Shown: positions 46,089 to 56,429 of the stretch, in pieces
Layout: every line of letters starts with the position of its first letter
Numbering within the stretch: the stretch's first letter is position 1
Made by a program: the position numbers and the translations under genes
DNA from: an uncultured Thiothrix sp.
GTDB lineage: Bacteria > Pseudomonadota > Gammaproteobacteria > Poriferisulfidales > GCA-002705445
Direction of reading: 5' to 3'
Assembly: GCA_902595225.1 (NCBI GenBank)
Contig: CACJPG010000001.1
Coordinates: 253,977 to 317,976, forward strand
Length of the DNA stretch: 64,000 nt
The notes under the pieces: generated by a model
Database searches by the model: none
What the model saw: only the letters and a program-made list of their open reading frames with translations
What the model was told of the DNA's origin: nothing

Positions 46089-47297
46089 TTAGCTTTTAAT
46101 ATATGATTTATTACGTGATTTTACTAATATAAACGACACAATAAAACCTAAAAAAGCAAATAATCCCGCATATAAGAATACCGTACTACCGCCTACTTGC
46201 TCCCATAAGTATCCACTGTAAAAACTCCCTAATGAACCACCCAATCCAAAACTAACGCTCGAATACAATGCTTGACCCCTTCCTTGTAAAATACCGGTGA
46301 AATATTCATGAATTAGTGATATTGAAACGGCATGATACATTCCATACGTGATTGCATGAAATAAAGTTGCAAGAATTACAATAGCCAAATTCTGAGGGAA
46401 AAGTGATATTAATAACCATCTAAATACAGCAAATAAAAAACTTATTACAAATAGATTTTTTAAGCCGTACTTAGGTATCCACGATGATATTTTCATAAAT
46501 ATTAAAATCTCTGCTATTACACCTAATGACCAAATAATTCCTATTGCATTTGTGCTATAAGAATTCTCGGTCAAGTAAATTGCAAAAAAAGCATAAAAAG
46601 GTCCATGGCTTAATTGCATCAGAAAACATGATAGTAAAATTCCTAAAACAGCTGGCTTTAAAACTGTAGATAAAAGTGATGTTGCATCTTTTTTTAAGAT
46701 ATCTTTTGTTTTTTTTACGAAAATAGTAGAAATCCAGGTTAAAAATAAAAATAATAAAATACAATACGGAATAATTTTTATACCCAAATTACTTGTTAAA
46801 ACTGATAGGGTAAGCACAGATAATATAAAACCCAAAGATCCCCATAGTCTAATTTGGCTATATTTATTATAAGATGAGCCAAGTGTATTCATTGTGACTG
46901 CTTCAAACTGTGGCAGAGATGCATTCCAAAAAAAACTAAAGAAAAAAATTAGGGTAACCATTGCATAAAAGTTCTCAACATACGGTGAAAACATAAATAT
47001 AAAGAAGCAACTAAGTGCTCCAAATTGAATAACTCTATGTCTCAATCCGGTTTTATCTGCAATCCATCCCCATAGGTTAGGTGCAATTATCTTTGTACCA
47101 ATCATTGTGCCGGTGATTATACCTATTTCATATGCAGAGAAATCTTTATAAGCTAAATATAGCGGCCAATATGGTAAGAAGGCTCCAAGACTTGCAAAAT
47201 AAAAAAAATAAAATGAAGATAAATGAAAATAAGCCCTATCAAACATAATAGGAGAATCAAGAATATTTCCTTTGTATATAGATTTATCTTTTTTCAA
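46089..47297 (-). CDS. MFS permease (HcaT/3-phenylpropionate type, MFS_1-like)
   Basis: 402-residue, 12-span transporter. The start of the conserved part, YFHLSSFYFFYFASLGAFLP, and the loop GWIADKTGLRHRVIQFGAL fit the HcaT-like branch found beside aroC in Pseudomonas and relatives. The start codon is uncertain: TTG at 47297 has a weak AGG box, while ATG at 47246 would give a 385-residue protein beginning at MFDRAYFHLS, closer to the family. The substrate is unknown. It abuts leuC. Confidence 0.85.
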   Translation of the reverse strand: MKKDKSIYKGNILDSPIMFDRAYFHLSSFYFFYFASLGAFLPYWPLYLAYKDFSAYEIGIITGTMIGTKIIAPNLWGWIADKTGLRHRVIQFGALSCFFIFMFSPYVENFYAMVTLIFFFSFFWNASLPQFEAVTMNTLGSSYNKYSQIRLWGSLGFILSVLTLSVLTSNLGIKIIPYCILLFLFLTWISTIFVKKTKDILKKDATSLLSTVLKPAVLGILLSCFLMQLSHGPFYAFFAIYLTENSYSTNAIGIIWSLGVIAEILIFMKISSWIPKYGLKNLFVISFLFAVFRWLLISLFPQNLAIVILATLFHAITYGMYHAVSISLIHEYFTGILQGRGQALYSSVSFGLGGSLGSFYSGYLWEQVGGSTVFLYAGLFAFLGFIVSFILVKSRNKSYIKS

Positions 47298-47384
47298 ATT
47301 ACAGTACCTGAATAATAATTTTTCAATTCTACTAAAACTAATTTTCTTAAATGATAACTAAGAGACTTTATGTTTACGAAACGA

Positions 47385-48446
47385 TTATAAATTTTGAGCT
47401 TTATGCCTTAGTGCGTGATCCATTAAAACAATTGCAAGCATAGCTTCGGCTATTGGCACGGCCCTAATTCCAACGCAAGGGTCATGTCTTCCTTTGGTAA
47501 TAATAGTTGAATCGTTTCCTTTATTATCTATGGTTTTCCCAGGTATTCGAATACTTGATGTTGGCTTTATAGCAATGCTTGTTTGAATATCTTGACCAGA
47601 TGTGATTCCGCCAAGAGTTCCTCCTGAATTATTACTTAAAAAACCTTTTTTTGAGTCAATTTCGTCACGATGTTCTGTTCCTTTTTGAGTTACACTCTCA
47701 AAGCCTGCACCTATTTCTACTCCCTTAACTGCATTAATGCTCATCATAGCTTTTGCTATATCTGCATCAATACGATCAAATACTGGCTCGCCTAATCCTA
47801 CGGGAACATTTTTTGCCACTATATTAATTCTTGCACCAATTGAATTACCCTCTTTTCTTAAAGCATCCATATAATCTTCAAGCTCAGAAACTTTCTTCTT
47901 GTCAGGAAAAAAGAAGGGATTTTTTTCGATATCATCATAAATAATTTTATCAGCAATAATTGGCCCCAATTGTGCTAGATAACCTTGAATCTCTAGATTA
48001 AATTTCTCTTTTAAATATTGTTTAGCAATTGCCCCTGCTGCAACCCTTGTTGCAGTTTCTCTTGCTGAAGAACGACCTCCACCTTTGTAATCTCTAACCC
48101 CATATTTTTTATCATAAGTAATATCAGCATGTCCGGGTCTATATAAATCTTTTATTTCAGAATAATCTTTGCTCCTAGCGTCATCATTATAAATTATTAA
48201 ACTTATTGGAGTTCCAGTTGTTTTACCATCAAAAACTCCAGACAAAATCTTTACAGTATCAGATTCTCTTCGTTGAGAAGTATGTCTAGTTTTCCCAGGC
48301 TTTCTTCGATCTAAATCTTTTTGAATACCTTCTAAATCAATCTTGAGATTTGGGGGACAACCATCTATCATACAGCCAATAGCTTCCCCATGACTTTCGC
48401 CATATGTGCTTACTTTGAATAATTGTCCGTAGCTATTTCCTGACAT
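47385..48446 (-). CDS. aroC: Chorismate synthase
   Basis: FMN-dependent last step of the shikimate pathway. The 353-residue product starts [20 protein letters not shown] (from ATG 48446, in line with the family; a longer frame exists to 48470) and has [20 protein letters not shown] and the [14 protein letters not shown] block. It is the gammaproteobacterial neighbour of the MFS permease gene and is divergent from psd. Confidence 0.96.
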   Translation of the reverse strand: MSGNSYGQLFKVSTYGESHGEAIGCMIDGCPPNLKIDLEGIQKDLDRRKPGKTRHTSQRRESDTVKILSGVFDGKTTGTPISLIIYNDDARSKDYSEIKDLYRPGHADITYDKKYGVRDYKGGGRSSARETATRVAAGAIAKQYLKEKFNLEIQGYLAQLGPIIADKIIYDDIEKNPFFFPDKKKVSELEDYMDALRKEGNSIGARINIVAKNVPVGLGEPVFDRIDADIAKAMMSINAVKGVEIGAGFESVTQKGTEHRDEIDSKKGFLSNNSGGTLGGITSGQDIQTSIAIKPTSSIRIPGKTIDNKGNDSTIITKGRHDPCVGIRAVPIAEAMLAIVLMDHALRHKAQNL

Positions 48447-48487
48447 AGTTATTATTATATCAAAAAACAAGGTTAGAATAAAAAAAA

Positions 48488-49357
48488 ATGAAAAAAAATA
48501 TAAAATTAATACTAAATGAATTTAAAATTACATTATTTTGTTTGATGCCACTTCATCTAATATCTAAAATAACCTTTTCCTTATCAAGATTAGAAAATTC
48601 ATTTATTAAAAATTTGCTCATAAAATCATACATGGCTTTTTTTAAAATTGATTTAAGACAATATAAAAAAAAATCAATAAGTGATTATGATAATTTAAAT
48701 GATTTCTTTATCAGAGAATTAGATTTAAATTTTAGAAAAAATATAAGCGATGAAAAAAATATAATTTCACCGTGTGACGGAACAATCTCTGGCTTTGGTG
48801 AAATAAATGATAATACATTTATTCATGCGAAAAGACATAAGTATAATATAGACGAATTACTCGATGAAAAAAATGATAGTTTTTCAAATGGGAAATTTAT
48901 TAATATTTATTTAGAGCCAGCTGATTGTCATAGGATTTATATTCCATATGACAGTAATCTATTAAATATGAAGCACATATCTGGTTCTTTATACAGCGTA
49001 GCCCCATATGCGTCATTCGGTATAAAACAGCTTTATTCAAAAAATGAAAGAGTTGTTTTAAATTTTAAATGCGAATCTTTTTTGATGACAATTATAATGA
49101 TTGGGGCAGTTAATGTCGGATGTATATCACTTACTAGACATGGAATTGTCATGCCAGCAAAATATAAAACAAGCTCAAAAAATATTTCTGGAATAGAAAA
49201 TTATAATAATTATAAAAAAGGGGAAGAAGTAGCTATGTTTAATCTAGGTTCAACAGTAATAGTTTTAATAGGTGAAATTAAAAAATCTCAATGGTGCGAT
49301 AACATTAATGTTGGGCAGAAAATACTTATAAGGGACGATATATTAAAAATTAATTAG
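48488..49357 (+). CDS. psd: Phosphatidylserine decarboxylase proenzyme
   Basis: Makes phosphatidylethanolamine; a membrane-associated pyruvoyl enzyme. The 289-residue product has the conserved [26 protein letters not shown] and [13 protein letters not shown] blocks, and the LGST self-cleavage motif ([10 protein letters not shown]) near the C-terminus, where Ser becomes the pyruvoyl group. No clear Shine-Dalgarno is visible. It is divergent from aroC and overlaps the convergent efp by 4 bases. Confidence 0.95.
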   Translation: MKKNIKLILNEFKITLFCLMPLHLISKITFSLSRLENSFIKNLLIKSYMAFFKIDLRQYKKKSISDYDNLNDFFIRELDLNFRKNISDEKNIISPCDGTISGFGEINDNTFIHAKRHKYNIDELLDEKNDSFSNGKFINIYLEPADCHRIYIPYDSNLLNMKHISGSLYSVAPYASFGIKQLYSKNERVVLNFKCESFLMTIIMIGAVNVGCISLTRHGIVMPAKYKTSSKNISGIENYNNYKKGEEVAMFNLGSTVIVLIGEIKKSQWCDNINVGQKILIRDDILKIN

Positions 49358-49923
49358 GATTTAACCCTTGAAACATATTCTTTTTTTCTAGTATCAATTT
49401 TAACAATATCATTTTCATTAATAAACAAAGGTACCTGAACTTCGGCACCCGTTTCTAACTTTGCGGGTTTTGTTGCTTTAGATGTTGTATCTCCTTTAAG
49501 ACCTGGCTCAGTATGATCAACAATAAGTTCTACAAAAAATGGTAATTCTATACTTATTGGCTCATTATTAAAAAAAGTAATTGAGCAGATTTCCTCTCCC
49601 TTGAGCCAAATAAAATTATCATCTAAAACTTTTATGTCTAATGTTATTTGATCGAAACTCTCAAGATCCATAAAAAAATAGTCTTGGGCATCACTATATA
49701 AAAACTGCATCTCTTTGATTAAAATATCTGCCGACTCTAGGCTTTCGCCAATCTTAAGTGTTTTTTCGTTTACCCTACCATTAAATAAATTTTTTAGTTT
49801 TATCTTGCTAAAAGCTTGCCCTTTACCTGGTTTATGGAAAGAGTTTTCAATTATTTCATAAGGTTCATTGTTTATTAAAATTTTTAAACCATTTTTTATA
49901 TTACTTGTATTATAGCTTGCCAT
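49354..49923 (-). CDS. efp: Translation elongation factor P
   Basis: Relieves ribosome stalling at polyproline stretches. The 189-residue product has the three EF-P domains with Lys34 in HKPGKGQAF, the site of beta-lysylation in the EpmA-type system. I start at ATG 49923 (MASYNTSNIKNGLKI) with AAGGTG upstream, not the in-frame GTG at 49929. The modifying genes epmA/epmB are not in the window. Confidence 0.95.
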   Translation of the reverse strand: MASYNTSNIKNGLKILINNEPYEIIENSFHKPGKGQAFSKIKLKNLFNGRVNEKTLKIGESLESADILIKEMQFLYSDAQDYFFMDLESFDQITLDIKVLDDNFIWLKGEEICSITFFNNEPISIELPFFVELIVDHTEPGLKGDTTSKATKPAKLETGAEVQVPLFINENDIVKIDTRKKEYVSRVKS

Positions 49924-49940
49924 AATCACACCTTATTGAA

Positions 49941-50822
49941 TTAGCTATTTTTTAGCAATGAATCAATTCTGGATTCAATTGAAGGGTGACTACTAAAAAG
50001 ACTTCTAAAACTTCTTTCTTCTTTTCCAGATATTCCAAAAGCTGCCATTTGGTCTGGTAAATCTACTCTAGATTTTAAAGATAATGTTTTTAGTGCAGAA
50101 ATCATCTTTGACGACCCAACTAACTCAGCAGCTGAAGAGTCTGCTGCATACTCTCTTTTTCTTGAAAACCACATTACAATAATATTTGCCAAAATTGACA
50201 GTAAAATTTGAGCAATAATACTTGTTATATAATAAGCAGGACCATGTCCCCTTTGAACTTTAAAAATTACTCTGTCAACAACATGTCCTATTATTCTTGA
50301 AAAAAATATTACAAATGTATTTACAATTCCTTGTATCAAGGACATAGTTACCATATCTCCATTACTAATATGAGATACCTCATGTGCAATTACTGCCTCA
50401 ATTTCATCTTTTCCCATGTGATTCACAAGACCTGAGCTTAGAGCAACCAGAGAGTTATTTTTTGAAGCGCCTGTCGCGAAGGCATTTAATTGTTTATCAT
50501 TAAAAATTCCAAATTCTGGTACTTTTATTCCAGCTTTTTCTGAAATTCCTTCCAAAGTTATTAAAAGCCATTCCTCAGTAGCATTCTTGGGCTGCTCAAT
50601 CAAAACTACACCCATAGTTTTTTTTGCTACCCATTTAGATATCATCAACGAAATAATAGAGCCAGTAAAGCCTATAATAGATGATATAAAAAGTAGAGAA
50701 TACAAGTCTAAATTAACTCCTTGCTCGTCTAATATTCCTTCAACACCAAAAATTGACATTGTTATTCCTAATACAAGAAGAATTGCGAAATTTGTCCCTA
50801 AAAAAAGTGCTATCCTGATCAT
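49941..50822 (-). CDS. htpX: Membrane metalloprotease HtpX
   Basis: Zinc endopeptidase of inner-membrane quality control. The 293-residue product has N-terminal membrane helices, the zinc motif HEVSH in EIEAVIAHEVSHISNGD, and the third ligand Glu in REYAADSSAAEL, ending SSHPSIESRIDSL as in the family. No sigma-32 motif is apparent in the short gap to the divergent helicase gene. Confidence 0.96.
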   Translation of the reverse strand: MIRIALFLGTNFAILLVLGITMSIFGVEGILDEQGVNLDLYSLLFISSIIGFTGSIISLMISKWVAKKTMGVVLIEQPKNATEEWLLITLEGISEKAGIKVPEFGIFNDKQLNAFATGASKNNSLVALSSGLVNHMGKDEIEAVIAHEVSHISNGDMVTMSLIQGIVNTFVIFFSRIIGHVVDRVIFKVQRGHGPAYYITSIIAQILLSILANIIVMWFSRKREYAADSSAAELVGSSKMISALKTLSLKSRVDLPDQMAAFGISGKEERSFRSLFSSHPSIESRIDSLLKNS

Positions 50823-50870
50823 ATGTTTCCACTCAAAAAATTATATAAAAATATATTATTATAATAACGT

Positions 50871-53309
50871 ATGAATATAAATAATTATTTATCACCATAT
50901 CAAAGTATAAATATCACTGCCTCAGCTGGTACTGGTAAGACATGGGTAATAATATCTAAAATCTTAAGACTCCTGCTAGAGGGCGAAGATCCAAACAAAA
51001 TTACTGCAATAACATTTACAAAAAAAGCTTCTACTGAAATGAAAGACAGGCTTAACGATAAAATAGAAGGTTGGGCCAATATGAGTAAGCCAGAAATTAG
51101 AAAAGAACTTGAGGAAATAGGAATTAGTAAAAATTTTGAGATGTACGAAAAAAAGGCAAAAGACTTATTTTATGATATCAATTTAAAAAACAAAGATATA
51201 AGAATTTCAACATTTGACTCCTTCTTCATAGAATTACTTTCTCTTTTTCATTTAGACAAAGATATCGAAAAAAAATTTGAAATGATTACCGAACTTGAGA
51301 CTCAAAAAATAATAGAAAATGTAGAAAAGAAAATTTTTAGTAAAAGATTCCTAAACAAAAATAAGAATTTAGAGCAAGATATAAGTTTTTTAATCAAGCA
51401 TATTAAAAGCTACTTCTCTTTGAAAGAATCCTTGCGTGAAGTTATTTATAAAAAATCTTATTATCTTGAAATATCTCATAGATTAAATGTTGAAAATTGC
51501 AAATTTAATGATAAACGAATAAAAGTGGATGAGATAAAAAAAGAATTTTTACGTAATATTTCAATAATTCTTGGAAAAACAAATCTTCATAATCACTTTC
51601 AAGATATTGAAACTCTTATTAATTCCGATCATTCGAATTATGACGATAAAATAATGTACGTAGAGAAATATTTCTTTACTAAAGAAAAAAAAATAAGAAA
51701 AAACGTAATAAAAAAATTTGAAAAAATTAATCTAGATTGTGATAAATTTCTAAAAATTTTTTTAACGTATGAATTAAAATTATTTGAGGAATTACAGCTC
51801 TCTTGGAAAAATATTTTAGTGTACTTTATAACAGAGTATCAAGATCACTTAAGTAAATTAAATTTTTATGATTTTTCTGATAAAACTTGGCTTTGCTATA
51901 AAAAGCTCTCTTTATTAGATGATGATGACTGGATTTTCTATAAGATATCAAATTCTATTAATCATATGCTAATTGATGAATTTCAAGATACAAATTTTAT
52001 ACAGTGGAAAATTATTGAAATGATTCTCAGATCAATAAAAAACAGCGGATATAAATCTAGCATTACTGTTGTTGGGGATAAGAAACAGTCAATTTACGGA
52101 TTTCGGGGTTCAGAGTCAAAATTATTTGATATCTGTAAAAATTATACTTCTACTAATTTCCATGCAAAAAATATTAATTTAAATAAATCATACCGCTCAT
52201 CTAAGTCAGTAATTAAATTTTTGAATGAAAAATTTTCAGAAGATAACAGGTTCACAACTGTAATTAAAAAAAATGGGAGTATTATAATTGAAGATTTAAG
52301 TGAGAAAATTAAAGACAATATTGAAGAAAAATTATTAACTAATGATATGTTATTATTAGAATCTGAAAATATATCTGAACAAATTCACATATTAAATAAA
52401 GAAAAGAATATTAATTTTAATGATATTCTGGTTCTCGTAAGAAATAGAACACACATCAATCATATAAAAGATTCTCTAACAAGAAATAATATACCTGTAG
52501 TTCTTGATAATAGAATATGCCTCATGCAAACTTCAGAAATAAAAGATATTTGTAATCTTCTTAAACTAATTATTTTAGATGAGGAAGACTTTAATTTATT
52601 ATATTCTGTTTTAATTTCTCCTATATTTGAGATAAAGATGAATGATTTGACAAACATTGAGTCTAATGATTTTGATGCCCTTAAGAAATTTATATATAAA
52701 TCTAAAATTGGAAAAAAATATGATGAATGGCAAAAACTTATAGGTAAAATACCTATTCATGATTTGTTAGATAAAATCTATAGTGATATTAATATATTTG
52801 AAAAGTATAACACTGAGAATGAACTGAAAAATATTGAAATAAAAAATAATTTTCTTAATTTTTTAAATCTTAGTTTAAAAATTAATAATGGAAGATTTAT
52901 ATCTCCATTTTTCTTCTTAAATCAAATTGAAGCTATGGAGAATCATGAAGAATCATATGAATTTGACTCTCTTGACTCTGTAAAAGTTTTAACAATTCAT
53001 GCAGCTAAAGGCTTAGAATCAAAAATTGTTATATTTGCTCAGTCTTATTTAAAAAATAATCTTATGAAAGATAAAGTTTATCCAATTTTTAACACTGACT
53101 TGTCTTGTAAAGATTTATTTTATAAGCCCGAGATTTTTAAGAATAATTGTTTAATTGATAGATTATTTAAAGATTCAAAAAACAAGCAATTAAACGAGGA
53201 AGAGAATCTTGCATATGTTGCATGCACAAGAGCAAAGGATATACTAATAATTAACGGTTTTGCTTCAAAGAAAGCAACTTGGTTTTCTAATTTTTCATCT
53301 TCCCAATAA
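50871..53309 (+). CDS. UvrD/Rep-superfamily helicase, AddA/RecB-like, lacking nuclease domain
   Basis: 812-residue superfamily 1 helicase with all motifs in order: Walker A ASAGTGKT (17-24), Ia ITFTKKAS, II LIDEFQDTN, III VVGDKKQSIYGFRGS, IV LNKSYRSS, V VKVLTIHAAKGLES, VI AYVACTRAKD. The start and motif variants look like AddA/RecB-type enzymes for double-strand break processing. AddA is about 1150 residues with a C-terminal PD-(D/E)XK nuclease; this protein ends about 20 residues after motif VI, so the nuclease is absent. No addB or recC gene is adjacent. Its end overlaps the convergent dsbC by 23 bases. Confidence 0.85.
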   Translation: MNINNYLSPYQSINITASAGTGKTWVIISKILRLLLEGEDPNKITAITFTKKASTEMKDRLNDKIEGWANMSKPEIRKELEEIGISKNFEMYEKKAKDLFYDINLKNKDIRISTFDSFFIELLSLFHLDKDIEKKFEMITELETQKIIENVEKKIFSKRFLNKNKNLEQDISFLIKHIKSYFSLKESLREVIYKKSYYLEISHRLNVENCKFNDKRIKVDEIKKEFLRNISIILGKTNLHNHFQDIETLINSDHSNYDDKIMYVEKYFFTKEKKIRKNVIKKFEKINLDCDKFLKIFLTYELKLFEELQLSWKNILVYFITEYQDHLSKLNFYDFSDKTWLCYKKLSLLDDDDWIFYKISNSINHMLIDEFQDTNFIQWKIIEMILRSIKNSGYKSSITVVGDKKQSIYGFRGSESKLFDICKNYTSTNFHAKNINLNKSYRSSKSVIKFLNEKFSEDNRFTTVIKKNGSIIIEDLSEKIKDNIEEKLLTNDMLLLESENISEQIHILNKEKNINFNDILVLVRNRTHINHIKDSLTRNNIPVVLDNRICLMQTSEIKDICNLLKLIILDEEDFNLLYSVLISPIFEIKMNDLTNIESNDFDALKKFIYKSKIGKKYDEWQKLIGKIPIHDLLDKIYSDINIFEKYNTENELKNIEIKNNFLNFLNLSLKINNGRFISPFFFLNQIEAMENHEESYEFDSLDSVKVLTIHAAKGLESKIVIFAQSYLKNNLMKDKVYPIFNTDLSCKDLFYKPEIFKNNCLIDRLFKDSKNKQLNEEENLAYVACTRAKDILIINGFASKKATWFSNFSSSQ

Positions 53310-54033
53310 CATTTTCTGGAGTTTCGTAACCCAAAATTAGTGTTCCATCACTTAAAAAAATTGATGGTGTAGAATTGACACCCAAGCTATTTACATAAAT
53401 TTGATGCTGCTCAATAGGGTTATCACAATCTTTTTTGGGTATTTTTTTCCCTTTTTTCAATAAAGAGAAGGATTTATTTCTGTCAGCAGAACACCAGGCT
53501 GATACAAGTCTATTTTTTGAGTCATCCTTATTTGCTATAACTATATAACGGACCTTTATATTAAAATTTTTATAAACTGATATATCATTATGGAACTTTT
53601 GGCAATATGGGCAATCAATGTCGGTTATGACATTTATGTACTTGTTACCCTTTCCGTAAATAAATAATTCGGAGTCTGATATTTTATCTAAAATATTTTT
53701 TCTACCAAGTAATGATAATTTTTTTGTTAGATTCTCAAATACGTAGCTATCATTTTCTTTAATAACTTTTTGTAGGTTACCTCCTTCAAAAATAAACTTT
53801 GCGTCAGCAGTAATATAAATAATTTCACTTCCAAAGATAATCTCGTATATATTATCTATTGGAGATTTTTGAATTCTATCGAATCTGTATGCAGGGATAA
53901 TTTCACGAACTTTTTTTTCTAAGAATACAATATTTTCATCTCTACTATCATTTCCAAAACCTACGGTACTTTGATAAAAGGCAATAAAAATAAGAAAAAT
54001 AAAACGATTTAGGCTCTTGGGTGATTTTTGCAA
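53287..54033 (-). CDS. dsbC: Thiol:disulfide interchange protein DsbC
   Basis: Periplasmic disulfide isomerase. The 248-residue product has a signal peptide (hydrophobic FIFLIFIAFYQSTVGFG), an N-terminal dimerisation domain, and a thioredoxin domain with CPYC in TDIDCPYCQKFH and the cis-Pro loop NSTPSIFL; a second cysteine pair lies in SAWCSAD and KKDCDN. E. coli DsbC has CGYC. The start is TTG at 54033 with AAAGGA upstream. It overlaps the xerD end by 25 bases, the classic xerD-dsbC pair. Confidence 0.92.
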   Translation of the reverse strand: MQKSPKSLNRFIFLIFIAFYQSTVGFGNDSRDENIVFLEKKVREIIPAYRFDRIQKSPIDNIYEIIFGSEIIYITADAKFIFEGGNLQKVIKENDSYVFENLTKKLSLLGRKNILDKISDSELFIYGKGNKYINVITDIDCPYCQKFHNDISVYKNFNIKVRYIVIANKDDSKNRLVSAWCSADRNKSFSLLKKGKKIPKKDCDNPIEQHQIYVNSLGVNSTPSIFLSDGTLILGYETPENVIGKMKN

Positions 54034-54908
54034 TGTAATTCCTTTAATTCATTTTTTGCGATATGAGTGTAAAGCTGTGTTGTTGAAAGATCACTGTGTC
54101 CTAATAATAATTGTACAACTCTAAGATCTGCTCCGTTATTTATCATATGCGTAGCAAATGCATGTCTTAATGTATGTGGCGACAAGTGTTCATTTATTCC
54201 TACTTGCACTGCATACTTTTTCAAGATATGCCAAAATGAATGTCTAGTCATTTCAGTGCCACGATTACTCAAAAATAAAGCATCGGTTTTTCTGGATTTA
54301 ATAAATTCCTTTCGAAATTGATCAATATATTCTTTCAGAAATGACAATGCATAATCATTAATTGGAATTATTCTTTCTTTATTGCCCTTTCCAAGAACTC
54401 TCAAAAAATTACTTTCAATGTTTACTTGTGAGAATTTTAAAGATACTAATTCCGATACTCTCAATCCGCAGGCATATAGTATCTCAAGCATTGCTTTATC
54501 TCTTGAGCCGAAACGTGTTTTTGTATCAGGGGCATTTAATAATTTATCAACTTGATCAATATTAATTGTATGAGGCAAGGATCTAATTTTTCTCGGTGTT
54601 TCGATATTTTCTGTTGGATTATCTTTTAAAATGTTATGTGATGACAAATATTGAAAGAATTTTTTTAATGACGATATTAGCCTCATATTACTTCTTGAAG
54701 AAATACCACTTGAGAATCTATGGGCGATAAATGAATTTAAATCTGATTGCTTTGTATTTAATAAACTTATCTTTTTTTTATCAATAAATGTTAGGAAACT
54801 ATTTATATCATGCTCATATGACAATAAAGTATTTTTAGCAAGCCCTTGTTCAGCCCAAATATTATCTAAAAAGCTGTCTAAATATTCATTGTTTAATTTC
54901 TTTTTCAT
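54009..54908 (-). CDS. xerD: Tyrosine recombinase XerD
   Basis: Resolves chromosome dimers at dif with XerC. The 299-residue product has the SAM-like N-terminal domain and the catalytic set: Arg in YACGLRVSELVSL, Lys in LGKGNKERIIPI, HTLRHAFATHMI (His-x-x-Arg), and Tyr in STTQLYTHIAKN. The pairing with dsbC supports XerD rather than XerC or a phage integrase. Confidence 0.93.
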   Translation of the reverse strand: MKKKLNNEYLDSFLDNIWAEQGLAKNTLLSYEHDINSFLTFIDKKKISLLNTKQSDLNSFIAHRFSSGISSRSNMRLISSLKKFFQYLSSHNILKDNPTENIETPRKIRSLPHTINIDQVDKLLNAPDTKTRFGSRDKAMLEILYACGLRVSELVSLKFSQVNIESNFLRVLGKGNKERIIPINDYALSFLKEYIDQFRKEFIKSRKTDALFLSNRGTEMTRHSFWHILKKYAVQVGINEHLSPHTLRHAFATHMINNGADLRVVQLLLGHSDLSTTQLYTHIAKNELKELHCKNHPRA

Positions 54909-54964
54909 ATCTTAAATATTATAATAAAGTAATTAAATATTTATTACAATGCAGCTATCAATTT

Positions 54965-55366
54965 ATGCAAAATATAAACCTATTTAGAAGACTTGCTTCA
55001 ATTTTTTATGATGGCGTACTCGTTGTTGCTATTGTTATTATAACTTCTTTACCCTTTTATAGCTTTAATGTAGAGGAAAGTTTTTTACTAAAACTAACTA
55101 TGCAACTATATTTCTATTTAATAATCCAATATTTTTTTGTGTGGTTTTGGGTGAATAGCACTGCGACCCTTGGAATGAAATCATGGAAAATAAAAATTGT
55201 TGATATCAATGGCAATAATATTTCATATAAGAAAGCAATAGTTAGATTTAATGCATCAATTTTATCTTTATCAATTTTCGGGTTAGGTTTTTTAATATCA
55301 TTATTTAGAAAAGACAAAAAGTGTTTACATGATATCATTTCCAGAACTCAGCTGATAAAAATTTAG
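54965..55366 (+). CDS. RDD family membrane protein
   Basis: 133-residue protein with three hydrophobic helices. It begins with the RDD-type FRRLASIFYDGVLVVAIVII (RRxxAxxxD pattern), a conserved GMKSWKIKIVD segment, and ends with RKDKKCLHDIISRTQLIKI, including the HD that precedes the end in this family. It is divergent from xerD (56-base gap) and overlaps the convergent lptG by 32 bases. Function unknown; RDD proteins are thought to be transporters or Na+/H+-related. Confidence 0.88.
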   Translation: MQNINLFRRLASIFYDGVLVVAIVIITSLPFYSFNVEESFLLKLTMQLYFYLIIQYFFVWFWVNSTATLGMKSWKIKIVDINGNNISYKKAIVRFNASILSLSIFGLGFLISLFRKDKKCLHDIISRTQLIKI

Positions 55367-56429
55367 TACCGTAGAATTTTCTAAATATAAAAATACTTAA
55401 AGTAAGCAAAATTATTAGTGGTAAAAAAGATCCAACTACAGGTGGAATGTTTATAATAATTGATAAATTATTTAGTGTTTGATTAAATAAGAAAAGCCCA
55501 ACACCAAGTAATATGCCTATAAATATTCTTTGGCCATAACTTGCAGATCTAATACTAGAATGTACAAAAGGAGTTGTTAGCAAAAACATAATTAAACATG
55601 ATAATGGAATTGAAAATTTTGACCAAAAAGCTAACTCGTAAATTTTTGTTTCCATTGAATTACTTTCAAGATATTTTATATACTGTTTGATTTGTAATAG
55701 CGACATTTGATTTGGCTTTGCAATCATAATATCAAATAATTCTAAATCAAAAAATTCCTTAAATGTGGTCGTGTCTATCGATGTAACAGTAACTTCTTTA
55801 TTTTCAAAATTCGTTGAAGTTATATTTTTCATTACCCACTCTCCTCCTTGATAAGATCCCTCTTCTGCGAATATAGATTCCATTAACTGTTGTTTCTCGT
55901 TGAATCTATACAAAGATACCTCTTCAATAATTTTGTCAGGAAAAACTCTAGCAATATGTATGAAACTGTCTTGGCTCTTAATCCAGATGCCATCTGTATT
56001 TTTCATACTAAGCCTTGTTGACTGGCTAAGATTCTTAACATTGTTTGCAAGTTGTTGGCCTTTTGGCGCGATAAATTCACCTATTAGAAATGTCATGATA
56101 ACAATTAGTAATCCTGTTTTTAGGCAAACAAAAATTATTTTTGTAAAAGATACCCCTCCTGTTTTAATTGCATTAAGTTCGCTTGTGCTTGAAAGTTTAC
56201 TAAGCCCTATTAAGCTTCCCATTAAAGTAGCGATAGGTAAGACTTCATATATATTCTGAGGTGTATTTAATAATACGTATAAAAAAGCAAGCGATATTGT
56301 ATATTCTCCTTCTATTTTTTTTATCTCATCAACTAAGTCTAATAAACCAACAACAACAACCAAAATTCCTAAAATCGCTAAGATTGAAAGAAGTATCTGT
56401 TTTGCAATATATTTATCAAGTATCTTCAT
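55335..56429 (-). CDS. lptG: LPS export permease LptG
   Basis: Inner-membrane permease of the LptB2FG lipopolysaccharide transporter. The 364-residue product starts MKILDKYIAKQILLSILAIL, has the TM2-TM3 block (EVLPIATLMGSLIGLSKLSSTSELNAIKTGGVS), a periplasmic jellyroll (about 130-260) and three C-terminal helices. It overlaps the lptF stop by 4 bases. Confidence 0.95.
   Translation of the reverse strand: MKILDKYIAKQILLSILAILGILVVVVGLLDLVDEIKKIEGEYTISLAFLYVLLNTPQNIYEVLPIATLMGSLIGLSKLSSTSELNAIKTGGVSFTKIIFVCLKTGLLIVIMTFLIGEFIAPKGQQLANNVKNLSQSTRLSMKNTDGIWIKSQDSFIHIARVFPDKIIEEVSLYRFNEKQQLMESIFAEEGSYQGGEWVMKNITSTNFENKEVTVTSIDTTTFKEFFDLELFDIMIAKPNQMSLLQIKQYIKYLESNSMETKIYELAFWSKFSIPLSCLIMFLLTTPFVHSSIRSASYGQRIFIGILLGVGLFLFNQTLNNLSIIINIPPVVGSFLPLIILLTLSIFIFRKFYGTKFLSAEFWK

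Noticed and set aside
54009-54908. Tyrosine recombinase as a sign of an integrated element
   Set aside because: The gene pairs with dsbC and has the XerD length and motifs; no att repeats, phage or transposase genes lie nearby.
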